DNA of 64,000 bases from Schistocerca nitens (lineage: Eukaryota > Arthropoda > Insecta > Orthoptera > Acrididae), in NCBI RefSeq assembly GCF_023898315.1, contig NC_064619.1, forward strand, positions 344,057,150-344,121,149. Reading direction: 5' to 3'. Shown one piece after another: positions 21,667-30,373 of this stretch. The position numbers were made by a program, and so were the translations under genes. Numbering within the stretch: the stretch's first letter is position 1; the number at the start of each line of letters is the position of its first letter. The notes under the pieces are model-generated. The model was not told the DNA's origin. It made no database searches and saw only the letters and a program-made list of their open reading frames with translations.

Positions 21667-22504
21667 GAATTATATTTCGCGTTAACATTTGTTGTGATCA
21701 ATGGTATGCATATGTCTCTCCAGTGATTGAGGACTGATGAGATTCACTGTTAATAGTTGAACTGTTTTGTGTAATTTTCAGGAAATATTGTTTTTTTTTG
21801 TTTGGTCGGTGTACTTAAAACAATGTATGTTTCGTCATAAGTAATTGGGGGGATGATCATAACGTGACATGGAAGTAGTTGGGAACAGGTTATTGATAAT
21901 GCCCGGCTCGAGTGGTCCAGACCAACACGAATGTATGTGACGTTCAGTTATTTCTAGACAAGGTGGGAGAAAAGGTTGCCCATAGGATCTCTTAGACCCA
22001 TAACCCTATTTTAAAAGTGCCTGCACACATGTCAACTATTCCATGTCTGATTGCGAGGTAACTGCAACAAACTGTTTGATTAATAGTGCAATTAGGAACG
22101 TCATGCGGTCAATTTTTCATCTCCAGCCACTACAAACTCGTTGTTATGGCCAGACAGACAACTGGAAGTACTCTCAGCCCAGAATCTGACCTACCTCAAC
22201 AATACCCTGGGAGCAGATCTTATACACTCTCTGGACCAATTTATAGCTACATGAGAAGGACTCACTTCTACAGAGCAGTTGCTTCAACACGTGCAACAAC
22301 ACCGGGATTACCAGCATTGGACATTAGAAACTATGACTGTCACTTTGGTGGCTCAGCTCTCATCTATGTTAGGCAGAGAACTGCCAACTTGCGTGAACCG
22401 CCAATACATTAACTACCAATGGAATCGATTACCCTAGCTAATGAGAAATAGTTAAGTGAAATTTGGTACAGAGACTTTTTGCTCAAATGTAAAGCAATTA
22501 TTGA
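21667..22504. other. Unassigned interval
   Basis: The open frame 22,086-22,412 (108 residues) has no motif I recognise. It may be part of a decayed retroelement, but I see nothing to support a call. Confidence 0.35.
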
Positions 22505-22752
22505 AGGAAGGAAGGTTTGAGTTTAACGTCCCATCGACAACGGGGTCGTTAGAGATGTAGAACAAAGTTGATTTATGGAAGAATGGAGAAAGAAAACGGC
22601 CGTGTCCTTTTAAAAGGACGATTCTGGCATTTGCCTTAATCAATTTAGGAAAATCACAAGAAACCTAAATCTCGATGGCCAGACGGCGATTTGAACCGTC
22701 GTCTTTCCGAAAGCAAGTCCAGTGTGGTAACCACTGCGCCACCCCGCTTGGT
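22505..22752 (-). mobile_element. tRNA-derived SINE (family III), copy 2
   Basis: Inverted relative to 12,222. Plus-strand text contains AACGTCCCATCGACAACGGGG (22,527-22,547) at the 3' end, a GGACACGGCC-type block, and the head complement GTGGTAACCACTGCGCCACC (22,724-22,743) with the B-box complement GATTTGAACCGTCG (22,690). Better preserved than copy 1. Confidence 0.8.
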
Positions 22753-23109
22753 AAGGCATTTATTGAATGAATCTATTTATTGTTAATTAGTTATTAAGGG
22801 ATGAGGAAAGACAGTGGACTAACGCCGTTTATGTTAAGTAAGCAGCGAATGAACCTTTTAGTTTAAGCTGACTAGTTTAAGGAAAAATCTGAATATGCTG
22901 TACACAATTATGTTTGTTGAGTCTTTGCAGAATTCATTTTGTCAGATGTGAGAAACTGTCTAAAATCGACAGCTATGCTGACCGGCACAAACTCACTCGT
23001 CGTTAATCCACCGGACGGATCCGAACTGGGGCTCGCAGCCCCGTGAATCCAGATAGTGGCGGCCTAACGCGAGCCTTTGTAATAACCAGCAGCATATCTC
23101 TGACAAATC
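22753..23109. other. Interval with a weak tRNA-like trace
   Basis: GGACGGATCCGAACTGGGGC at 23,014-23,033 vaguely resembles a B-box complement, but no A box or tail is clear. Otherwise nothing. Confidence 0.3.
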
Positions 23110-23529
23110 TATTAAGTTAGTGCTTTTGTTTTACGTGTTGTTATTCCGGTTGCAATAGCTTTAGTTATCAATTGTCATTTTTTATTTGTAGTTCACTGTT
23201 ACTACTTGAATTTACACCTTGTCATTTTGTAATTTGGAGGTAGTGAGTGGAACTGTGTACGCTAGAAAGGGGAGTGCTAAGTGGAGAAATCGGAATATTT
23301 CCGACGTTCCCAGAATGAGATTTTCACTCTGCACCCGGAGTGTGCGCTGATATGAAACTTCCTAGCAGATTAAGGCTGTGTGCCGGACTGAGACACGAAC
23401 TCATCAGCGCACAGTCTGCTGCAGAGTGAAAACCTCATTCTGGAAACATCCCCCAGGCTGTGGCTAAACCATATCTCCGGAATGTCCTTTCTTCCAGGAG
23501 TGCTAGTCCTGAAAGGTTCGCAGAAGAGC

Positions 23530-24415
23530 CTATGTGAAGTTTGGAAGGATGGACAGCTGTGAGGAGGAGTCGTGAGTCGTTCTTGGGTAGCTCAAGGTAG
23601 GAGACGAGGTACTGGCAGAATAGAAGCTGTGAGGAGGAGTCATGAGTCGTGCTTCAGTGGCTCAAGGTCGGAGACGAGGTACTGGCAGAATAGAAGCTGT
23701 GAGGAGTCGTGAGTTGTGCTTGGGTAGCTCAAGGTAGGAGACGAGGTACTGGCAGAATTGAAGCTGTGAGGAGGAGTCGTGAGTCGTGGTTGGGTAGCTC
23801 AACTTAGGAGACGAGGTACTGGCGGAATTGAAGCTGTGAGGAGGAGTCATGAGTCGTGCTTGGGTAGTTCAAGGTAGGAGACGAGGTACTGGCAGAATAG
23901 AAGCTGTGACGAGGAGTCGTGAGTCGTGCTTGGGTAGCTCAAGGTAGGAGACAAACTACTGGCAGAAAAGAAGCTGTGAGGAGGAGTCGTGAGTTGTGCT
24001 TGGGTAGCTTAAGGTAGGTGACGAGGTACTGGCACAATAGAAGCTGTGAGGAGGACTCGTGAGTCGTGCTTGGGTAACTCAACGTAGGAGACGAGGTACT
24101 GGCAGAATTCATGCCTGGGTTGCTCAAGGTAGGCCGGCCGCGGTGGTCTAGCGGTTCTAGGCGCTCAGTCCGGAGCCGCGCGATTGCTACGGTCGCAGGT
24201 TCGAATCCTGCCTCGGGCATGGATGTGTGTGATGTCCTTAGGTTAGTTAGGTTTAAGTAGTTCTAAGTTCTAGGGGACTGATGACCACAGATGTTAAGTC
24301 CCATAGTGCTGAGAGCCATTTGAACCATTTTTTTTGCTCAAGGTAGGAGATGAGGTACTGGCAGAATAGAAGCTGTGAGGAGGAGTCGTGCTTGGGTACC
24401 TCAGTTTGTAGAGCA
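23530..24415 (+). repeat. 70-bp minisatellite, about 9-10 units
   Basis: The landmark GAGACGAGGTACTGGCAG starts at 23,601, 23,671, 23,738, 23,808, 23,878, 23,948, 24,018 and 24,088, then again after the nested SINE at about 24,347. Spacing is 70 bp in all but one case (67). Units differ by a few substitutions each, so the array is not brand new. The open frames on the minus strand here (for example 23,662-23,850) are made by this repeat. Confidence 0.95.
24134..24333 (+). mobile_element. tRNA-derived SINE (family I, variant head), copy 4
   Basis: The target-site duplication TTGCTCAAGGTAGG lies at 24,120-24,133 and 24,334-24,347, inside the 70-bp array, so the array existed before the SINE arrived. 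The head reads GTGGTCTAGCGGTTCTAGGC and GTCCGGAGCCGCGCGA, a variant shared with 37,469 but not with the copies at 4,709 or 7,317. This indicates two subfamilies. The B box GGTTCGAATCC is intact. Confidence 0.93.
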
Positions 24416-24490
24416 CTTACCCCCTAAAAGGAAAGGTTTAGAGTTCGAGTCTCGGTCCGGCACATAGTTTTTATCTGCCAAGAAGATTCG

Positions 24491-25318
24491 TTTCCGACGT
24501 ATTCATCTGGTAGAGTTTAATAGAGGGTGACAGCAGCGTATGTAATCAGAAACATTTGCGACGTGTATGGGGATAATGCTACTGGACAGAGGACGGCAAG
24601 CAATTGGTTTTCTGGTTTTAAGGAGGATAGTTTTGAATGTCCAGGTTAAGTAAGACATTCGGGACATGATGAAGATCGTTTAAACGCATTAATCCACAAT
24701 GATCCACATCAGTGTATTCGAGAACTGTCAAATGTGATGAACTGTGATCATTCCATCTTCGTGCGAGATGTGTATGTAAAGGAGAAGGCTCAAACATCAG
24801 GTGTGTGGGCAACGCAAGCTCTAAGCTAAAATTGCAAAGATCAGCATGGCCATATGTGCTTCTGTGCCTGATCATGAATTGGCTCGTGGATAACACCGAC
24901 CGTTTCTATCCCGTACCCTTACTGGTGACGAGAAGTGGAGTCTTTTTTGCTAATGTAAGGAAAAGAAAGGGATGGTTGAGCCGAAAGAAAGCAGCAGCTC
25001 CCCGTACAAAGACTTGCAAACATCCAGAGAAGATGCAACTGGTGAAACAGCGACGTTATGGTGCACTACGAATAGCTCCACGAGGTGTAACCATCACTAC
25101 TGACATTTAATGTCAACCACTGTGACATCTTGCAGACGCAATCAAAGAACGGCGATTAGGAATACTGAGTAAAGTGATGCTACTCCACGATAACGCCCGC
25201 CCTTATTCTGGCACACTGGCAAAAAGTACTACACAGGAGTTAAGTAGGGAAGTAATTCAGCATCCACGTCAGTCACCTATCTTGCGCCCTCAGATTTTCA
25301 CGTTTCCCGCTGTCTATA
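24491..25318 (+). pseudogene. mariner transposase remnant (larger right part)
   Basis: Short homologous runs in different frames: DNATGQRTASNWF (24,564) in the helix-turn-helix region, HEDRLNALIHNDPHQCIREL-like wording at 24,667-24,729, and LLHDNARPYS (25,183-25,211) with the second catalytic Asp intact. The last part reads QHPRQSPILRPQIFTFPA (25,258-25,312), where the third catalytic region is degraded. Not functional. Confidence 0.7.
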
Positions 25319-25334
25319 AGCGGGAAACGTGAAA
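25296..25334. repeat. Perfect 15-bp hairpin at the mariner/LINE junction
   Basis: TTTCACGTTTCCCGC (25,296-25,310), a 9-base loop, then its exact reverse complement (25,320-25,334). The left stem belongs to the mariner (the related mariner has TTTCACCTTTCCCGC at 34,029); the right stem has no counterpart there. It sits exactly where the mariner ends and antisense LINE C begins, as a fold-back repair scar would. No terminator role is implied. Confidence 0.85.
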
Positions 25335-25808
25335 GTCTATAAGTGTTTTATAAGCGGTCTTCTTTAAAGATGAACCACATCTTCCCAAAATTCTACCAAT
25401 GAACCAAAGACGACCATCCGCCTTCCCCACAACTGCCATTACATGCTTGTCCCACTTCATATCGCTCTGCAATGTTACGCCCAAATATTTAATCGACGTG
25501 ACTGTGTCAAGCGCTACACTACTAATGGAGTATTCAAATATTACAGGATTCTTTTTCCTATTCACCTGCATTAATGTACATTTATCTGTATTTAGAGTTA
25601 GCTGCCATTCTTTACACCAATCACAAATGCTGTCCAAGTCATCTTGTATCCTCCTACAGTCACTCAACGACGACACCTTCCCGTACACCACAGCATCATC
25701 AGCAAACACCCTCACATTGCTATCCACCCTATCCAAAAGATCATTCATGTAGATAGAAAACAACAGCGGACCAACCACACTTCCCCGATGAACACTCACC
25801 ATCGACTC
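25335..25808 (-). pseudogene. LINE C, copy 2: reverse transcriptase fragment, antisense
   Basis: An almost uninterrupted minus-strand frame: GSVVGPLLFSIYMNDLLDRV (motif B part), VRVFADDAVVYG (motif C with DD), WCKEWQLTLNTDKC, and VTSIKYLGVTLQSDMKWDKH. Both ends are truncated. It is nearly the same as 27,650-28,057 at the protein level, so both come from one family, in opposite orientation about 2 kb apart. Confidence 0.85.
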
Positions 25809-25929
25809 TTATGAGTATCCTGGCCCCAGCAGCTTTGTCTCAACCCACTCGCTGCAGTCGTAATGTCTTCAGTGTTCTACAAGACCTGGGTCCATACAAG
25901 TAATTCCCTGTGACAGGTTTAGTTTCCTC

Positions 25930-26375
25930 ACACGTTGTAACTGCGGAGTGCACGGCCAACGTTCCTGGAGTACGTGTGCTGCCGGCGTAGTACGACACTC
26001 AGGTATATCGCAGCGGTACACGGACGGGAGACTGGGGGAACCATCGGCCGCCGGGCATTTCTGGGCCGCTGCCTGGGTGGTCTGGTCAGGTCTCGGTGAA
26101 CAGCCGAGGTAACCGCAGCCCGGAGACGGGCGTCCGCGATAAGCGCTGCCTGCGGCGAGCGGGACCCGGGGCAACGGGAATACGTCACTGCCCGGCAGCG
26201 GCGCGCGCACGTCCGTCTCGGGCCGCGCCTGACGGCTGGCCGCTGCCGCCGCCGCCGCCACCGCTGCGTCCCAGCCGCGGGCACTTGACGTCGTTATAAA
26301 GTCCCCCCCCCCCCCCCCTGTCACAGGCCGCGACGGCGCACGATCCAGGGGCGTACACGCGGCCACACGCGATGT
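25930..26375. other. GC-rich island with a 16-base poly-C run
   Basis: Strikingly GC-rich and CpG-rich compared with the AT-rich surroundings. Includes (GCC)n-like runs at 26,245-26,265 and sixteen Cs at 26,303-26,318 after GTTATAAAGT. The overlapping open frames on both strands (for example 25,869-26,366 minus, rich in Ala, Pro, Gly and Arg) follow from base composition. It could be a CpG-island promoter or first exon, or the 5' end of a GC-rich element. I cannot decide. Confidence 0.6.
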
Positions 26376-26479
26376 CTCCGGTCACCCTCATTACTTCTCA
26401 AATTTAATTCTTTCTTTCAAATGATACTATATGGATCCGGAGACCTCCACAATTCTCACACATCTATGATGATTCTTAC

Positions 26480-28057
26480 TAGAAAGAGCAGATAAGCAGT
26501 TGTTAGCATCCCACTCAGTAAATGAATCGACTTCATTTACTTCCGGTACCGTGGACGTGGAAGAATTATGGGCAAATTTTAAACACATTGTAAATCACGC
26601 ATTGGACAAGTATGTGCCGAAAAAGTGGGTTATAGACGGAGAAGACCCACCGTGGTTTAACAGCGCAATTCGGAGAATGCTCAGGAAGCAAAGGCAGTTG
26701 CACTCGCGGTACAATAAAGATCGGGAGAATGAGGACAGGCAAAAGGTAGTAGAGATTCGTGCTGCTGTAAAAAGAGCGATGCGCGAAGCATTCAACCACT
26801 ACCACCGTCATACCTTAGCAAAAGATCTTGCTGAAAACCCAAGGGAATTCTAGTCTTACATAAAATCGGTAAGCAGGTCGAAGGCTTCCATCCAGTCACT
26901 GATCAATCTGGCCTGGCAACGGAAGACAGCAAAACGAAAGCTGAAATTTTAAATTTAGCGTTTGAGAAATCTTTCACGCAGGAGGATCGTACAAACATAC
27001 CGCCGTTTGAGTCTCGTAAAGATTCCCGTATGGAGGACATAGTGATAGATATCCCAGGGGTTGTGAAGCAGCTGAATGGGTTGACAATAAATAATCGCCA
27101 GGTCCTGAAGGGATTCCAATTCGGTTTTACAGAGAGTACTCTACTGCATTGGCTCCTTACTTAGCTTGCATTTATCGCGAATCTCTTGCCCAACGTAAAG
27201 TCCCGAGCGACTGGAAAAAAGCGCAGGTGATGCCTGTATATAACATGGGTAGAAGAACGGATCCTCAAAATTACAGACCAATATCCTTAACACCGGTTTG
27301 TTGCAGGATTCTCGAACATATTCTCAGTTCGAATATAATAAATTTCCTTGAGACAGAGAAGTTGCTGTCCATGCATCAGCACGGCTTTAGGAACCATCGC
27401 TCCTGTGAAACGCAACTCGCCCTTTTTTCACATGATATCTTACGAACCATTGATGAAGGGTATCAGACGGATGCCATATTCCTAGACTTCCGGAAAGCGT
27501 TTGACTCGGTGCCCCACTGCAGACTCCTAACTAAGGTACGAGCATATGGGATTGGTTCCCAAGTATGTGAGTGGCTCGAAGACTTCTTAAGTAATAGAAC
27601 CTAGTACGCTGTCCTCGATGGTGAGTGTTCATCGGAGGTGACGGTATTATCTGGACTGCCCCAGGGAAGTGTGGTAGGTCCGCTGTCGTTTTCTATCTAC
27701 ATAAATGATCTTTTGGATAGGGTGGATAGCAATCTGCCGCTGTTTGCTGATGATGCTGTGGTGTACGGGAAGGTGTCGTCGTTGAGTGACTGTAGGAGGA
27801 TACAAGATGACTTGGACAGCATTTGTGATTGGTGTAAAGAATGGCAGCTAACTCTAAATACAGATAAATGTAAATTAATGCAGATGAATAGGAAAAAGAA
27901 TCCTGTAATGTTTGAATACTCCATTAGTAGTGTAGCGCTTGACACAGTCACGTCGATTAAATATTTGGGCGTAACATTGCAGAGCGATATGAAGTGGGAC
28001 AAGCATGTAATGGCAGTTTTGGGGAAGGCGGATAGTCGTCTTCGGTTCATTGGTAGA
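26480..28057 (+). mobile_element. LINE C, copy 3: CR1/jockey-like retrotransposon, both ends truncated
   Basis: Starts in the linker upstream of RT and ends in the thumb at 28,057, where a SINE fragment begins. About 1.58 kb is preserved in plus orientation, giving the most complete view of this family in the window. Fragments of the same family are at 4,656, 25,335 and 34,991-36,540. Confidence 0.85.
26500..28057 (+). pseudogene. LINE C ORF2 remnant: linker, reverse transcriptase and thumb
   Basis: Linker 26,500-26,853 (DVEELWANFKHIVNHAL; DPPWFNSAIRRMLRKQRQL). RT fingers from 27,149 (KVPSDWKKAQVMPVYNMG; NYRPISLTPVCCRILEHI), motif A IFLDFRKAFDSVPH (27,478), motif B SGLPQGSVVGPLSFSIYIND (27,650) and motif C LPLFADDAVVYG (27,735). 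Thumb WCKEWQLTLNTDKC (27,831) and KYLGVTLQSDMKWDKH (27,960). Breaks: a stop at 26,851, a degraded stretch 26,860-27,140, and a stop at 27,602. Catalytic Asp residues are kept. The family would encode target-primed reverse transcription, but this copy cannot. Confidence 0.85.
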
Positions 28058-28117
28058 AAAATGGCTCTGAGCACTATGGGACTTAACATCTACGGTCATC
28101 AGTCCCCTAGAACTTAG
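28058..28117 (-). mobile_element. Family I SINE fragment (3' end only)
   Basis: ATGGCTCTGAGCACTATGGG at 28,062 through CCCCTAGAACTTAGAAC at 28,117. The tRNA-like head is missing. It directly abuts LINE C copy 3. Confidence 0.85.
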
Positions 28118-28164
28118 AACCTTCTCAACTACGTATTCCTTCGACTCATAACTGCATCCTGGTC

Positions 28165-28445
28165 TCTGTAACCTTTTGCTTCCTGCATTTTATTCCTGCA
28201 ACCTTCAGAATTTCAAAGAATATAAGCGTCTGCATTGTCGAAAGCTTTCTCTAAGTCTCCTTTTTTTTTTTTTTTTCATCGGTCTTCTGACTGGTTTGTT
28301 GTGGCTTGCCAAGAATTCCACTCCTGTGTCAACCTTTTCATCTCGGAGTAGCTCTTGCAACTTACGTCCTCAATTATTTACTGGATATATTCCAATCTCT
28401 GTCGTCTTCTATAATTATTACCCTCTACACCTCTATCTAGCCTAT
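28165..28445 (-). mobile_element. LINE A-type fragments, antisense, joined by a poly-T run
   Basis: 28,165-28,260 matches the RT motif A region of LINE A (compare ACCTTCAGAATTT at 28,201 with 9,240, and AAAGCTTTCTCTAAGTCT). Sixteen Ts follow at 28,261-28,276, then 28,277-28,445 matches the 3' end region of LINE A (compare 8,232-8,400). Most of the RT and the thumb are missing between them, suggesting two independent truncated insertions or one internal deletion. Confidence 0.7.
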
Positions 28446-28570
28446 AAACGGTACAATCGTACGTTCGCTTAATTAACCATACAAAGGAGCTTCACTGTTT
28501 CTTTGCCTTTTCCCGTTCTTCACGCGACCACTACCTCCCCCTGCCCCTCCCCTTCAGGACGGAATCTGTG

Positions 28571-28792
28571 CACCTCATCTATCCGTAAATCTCACGTTCA
28601 AGTGTGTGAGCGTTTTCTGAATGTTTGCTTAGCGTGTAGCTCAGACAGGACGTGGGTACCAGCCCGGGATTTATGTGGCTGTATGTGGGAAACCACCTAA
28701 CAACCAAATCCATTCTTTACAGCTCACTAACCTTCGTCGACCCCGTATCCTAGAAACGGTGCGTTAACGCTCTCCGCTATCTGGGTGGCTAC
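28571..28792 (-). mobile_element. tRNA-derived SINE (family IV)
   Basis: Minus-strand head resembling GGATAGCGGAGAGCGTTAAC (complement at 28,764-28,784), body with a GGTGGTTTCCCACAT-type block (complement 28,683-28,698), and a CCGGGCTGGTACCCACGTCC block (complement 28,649-28,668). I recognise this as a tRNA-related insect repeat by these blocks. No target-site duplication found. Confidence 0.65.
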
Positions 28793-29994
28793 AGAAGGGT
28801 TGCATGCCTTCGAGAAAAATAACGGCTGTAGTTTCCCCTCGCTTTCAGCTGTTCACAGTACCAGCACAGTAAGACCGTGTTAGCTAACGTTTCAAAGTTA
28901 AATCATCCAGACGGTTGCTGTGCACTTACTGAAAAACCAACTGCCACTCTTCAAGAATTGCGGATTCGTCTGGACTGTCTGAACAACGTTGTTATTACAC
29001 CTACGGAACGGCTATTTTATCGCTGACGCAACTAAGGCAACACATCTCGGCAAGGTTCACGGTTATTAGGGGGACGTTGATATTAAATAATGTCTCTATA
29101 GAATGCCGTAAAAAGCAACGTACAAATATGTCTAACACAACATTTATTAATCAAGAAATACAACAATAATTATCATTATATACCCCACGAATTTTTGACT
29201 ATAACTGCAACAATAAAATTTTTAAGAAACGTTTCCCTTCAACGTGTTGCTTTGTTGATAGATAGCATATCCTACTTCTGAGAAATAGACGATGTGGCGA
29301 TACAGATCAAATATTTAAATGCGATTTTTACTGTAACTTTGATAGATATTACCGGTGATGTGATTTCACACTTCTAATGAATCTTGTTTAAGGGACATGA
29401 CGTCGACGATGGATCCGTTCCCGTTCCAGTTTACAAATTATTCTTTTCTTGTGCTACTTCATAATGATCATTCCACAAATCAGGTTTAGTTCCTCTGTTT
29501 TCCTGTAAAGTATCAACGTTTTTCCCTTCCTTATTGGTTTTCATTACCTTCGAAGTTGATAAGGAATCTCGAAAGTGTATGTTCTTGTATTCAGGAACGA
29601 GGGACTTCAGTATGGGTAAGATGTTAACACTTTCAGTTGGCGGTAAGCGCAGTTTGATTTCTGTTATGATGTTATCCTGCAGATTCTGCCAGTGATCTGT
29701 ACTGATTGCATGCCAGCTATTTTAATATTGGGCATACAAGTTACTGGTATTGCTTACTTTCCTATGCAAATTTCAGGAGTAGTCACTTTTATGGCTAGTA
29801 GAATGTCACAAAAATCTGCCACGTCTACAATATCTACGGCTCTTAGCGTGGGCGGTGGCCTAAGACGGCAATTAATGGTATTAACTGATGATTGGACGCA
29901 ACTGAAAAGATCATACAGAACGTTAGATTCCATTTAGTGGGTAATTCTTGCAGTAATCTGATGCTAATTCTTTTCTTAGCTCATCACTTGCTAT
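28793..29994. other. Unassigned 1.2-kb interval
   Basis: AT-rich. Open frames at 29,692-29,937 and 29,892-30,080 are short and motif-free. No terminal repeats or SINE boxes seen. It may be genuinely single-copy DNA. Confidence 0.4.
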
Positions 29995-30373
29995 TACACT
30001 ACTGGCCATTAAAATTGCTACACCACGAAGATGATGTGCAACAGACGCAAAATTTAACCGACAGGAAGAAGACGCTGTGATATGCAAATGGTTAGCTTTT
30101 CAGAGCATTCATACATGGTTGGCGCCGGTGGCGACACCTACAACGTGCTGACACGAGGAAAGTTTCCAACCGATTACTCATACACAAACAGCAGTTGACC
30201 GGCGTTGACTGGTGAAACTTGGTTGTGATGCCTTGTGTAAGGAGGAGAAATGCGTACCATCACATTTCCGACTTTGATAAATGTCGGATAGTAGCCTATC
30301 GCGATTGCGGTTTCTCGTATCGCTACATTACTGCTCGCGTTGGTCGAGATCGAATGACTGTTAGCCGAATATA

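Larger units (their letters stand above)
23308..24490 (+). mobile_element. tRNA-like repeat element with expanded internal minisatellite, inserted in mariner
   Basis: Flanked by a perfect 10-bp direct repeat, TTTCCGACGT, at 23,298-23,307 and 24,491-24,500, both belonging to the mariner sequence. The left end is TCCCAGAATGAGATTTTCAC. A tRNA-like head near the right end has an A-box region (TACCTCAGTTTGTAGAGCAC at 24,399) and a B box (GAGTTCGAGTCTC at 24,443), then CGGCACATAGTTTTTATCTG. Between them a 70-bp motif is amplified about nine times, and a family I SINE is nested in that array. A SINE or MITE-like nature is inferred. Confidence 0.8.
23112..25318 (+). mobile_element. mariner element, split by a later tRNA-like insertion
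   Basis: Starts after TA (23,110-23,111) with TTAAGTTAGTGC, matching the start of the mariner at 32,832 (TTAGGTTGGTGC). The left part runs to 23,307 and the right part resumes at 24,491. The right part aligns with the mariner at 32,832 through the final catalytic region (CACGATAACGCCCGCCCTTA at 25,187) and breaks off at about 25,318. No right inverted repeat. Many stops. It is a close relative of the 32,832 copy with a different decay history. Confidence 0.85.

Noticed and set aside
22086..22412. 108-residue frame considered as an envelope-like or gag-like protein
   Set aside because: No recognisable motif, no membrane segment, and it is separated from the Gypsy pol by a Tc1 element and unassigned DNA.
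23530..24415. Regularly spaced repeats resembling a CRISPR array
   Set aside because: The 70-bp units are contiguous with no unique spacers, and the context is eukaryotic transposons. It is a minisatellite.
25869..26366. Ala/Pro/Arg-rich frames on both strands
   Set aside because: Long frames appear in all directions because GC-rich DNA has few stop codons. No domain is visible.
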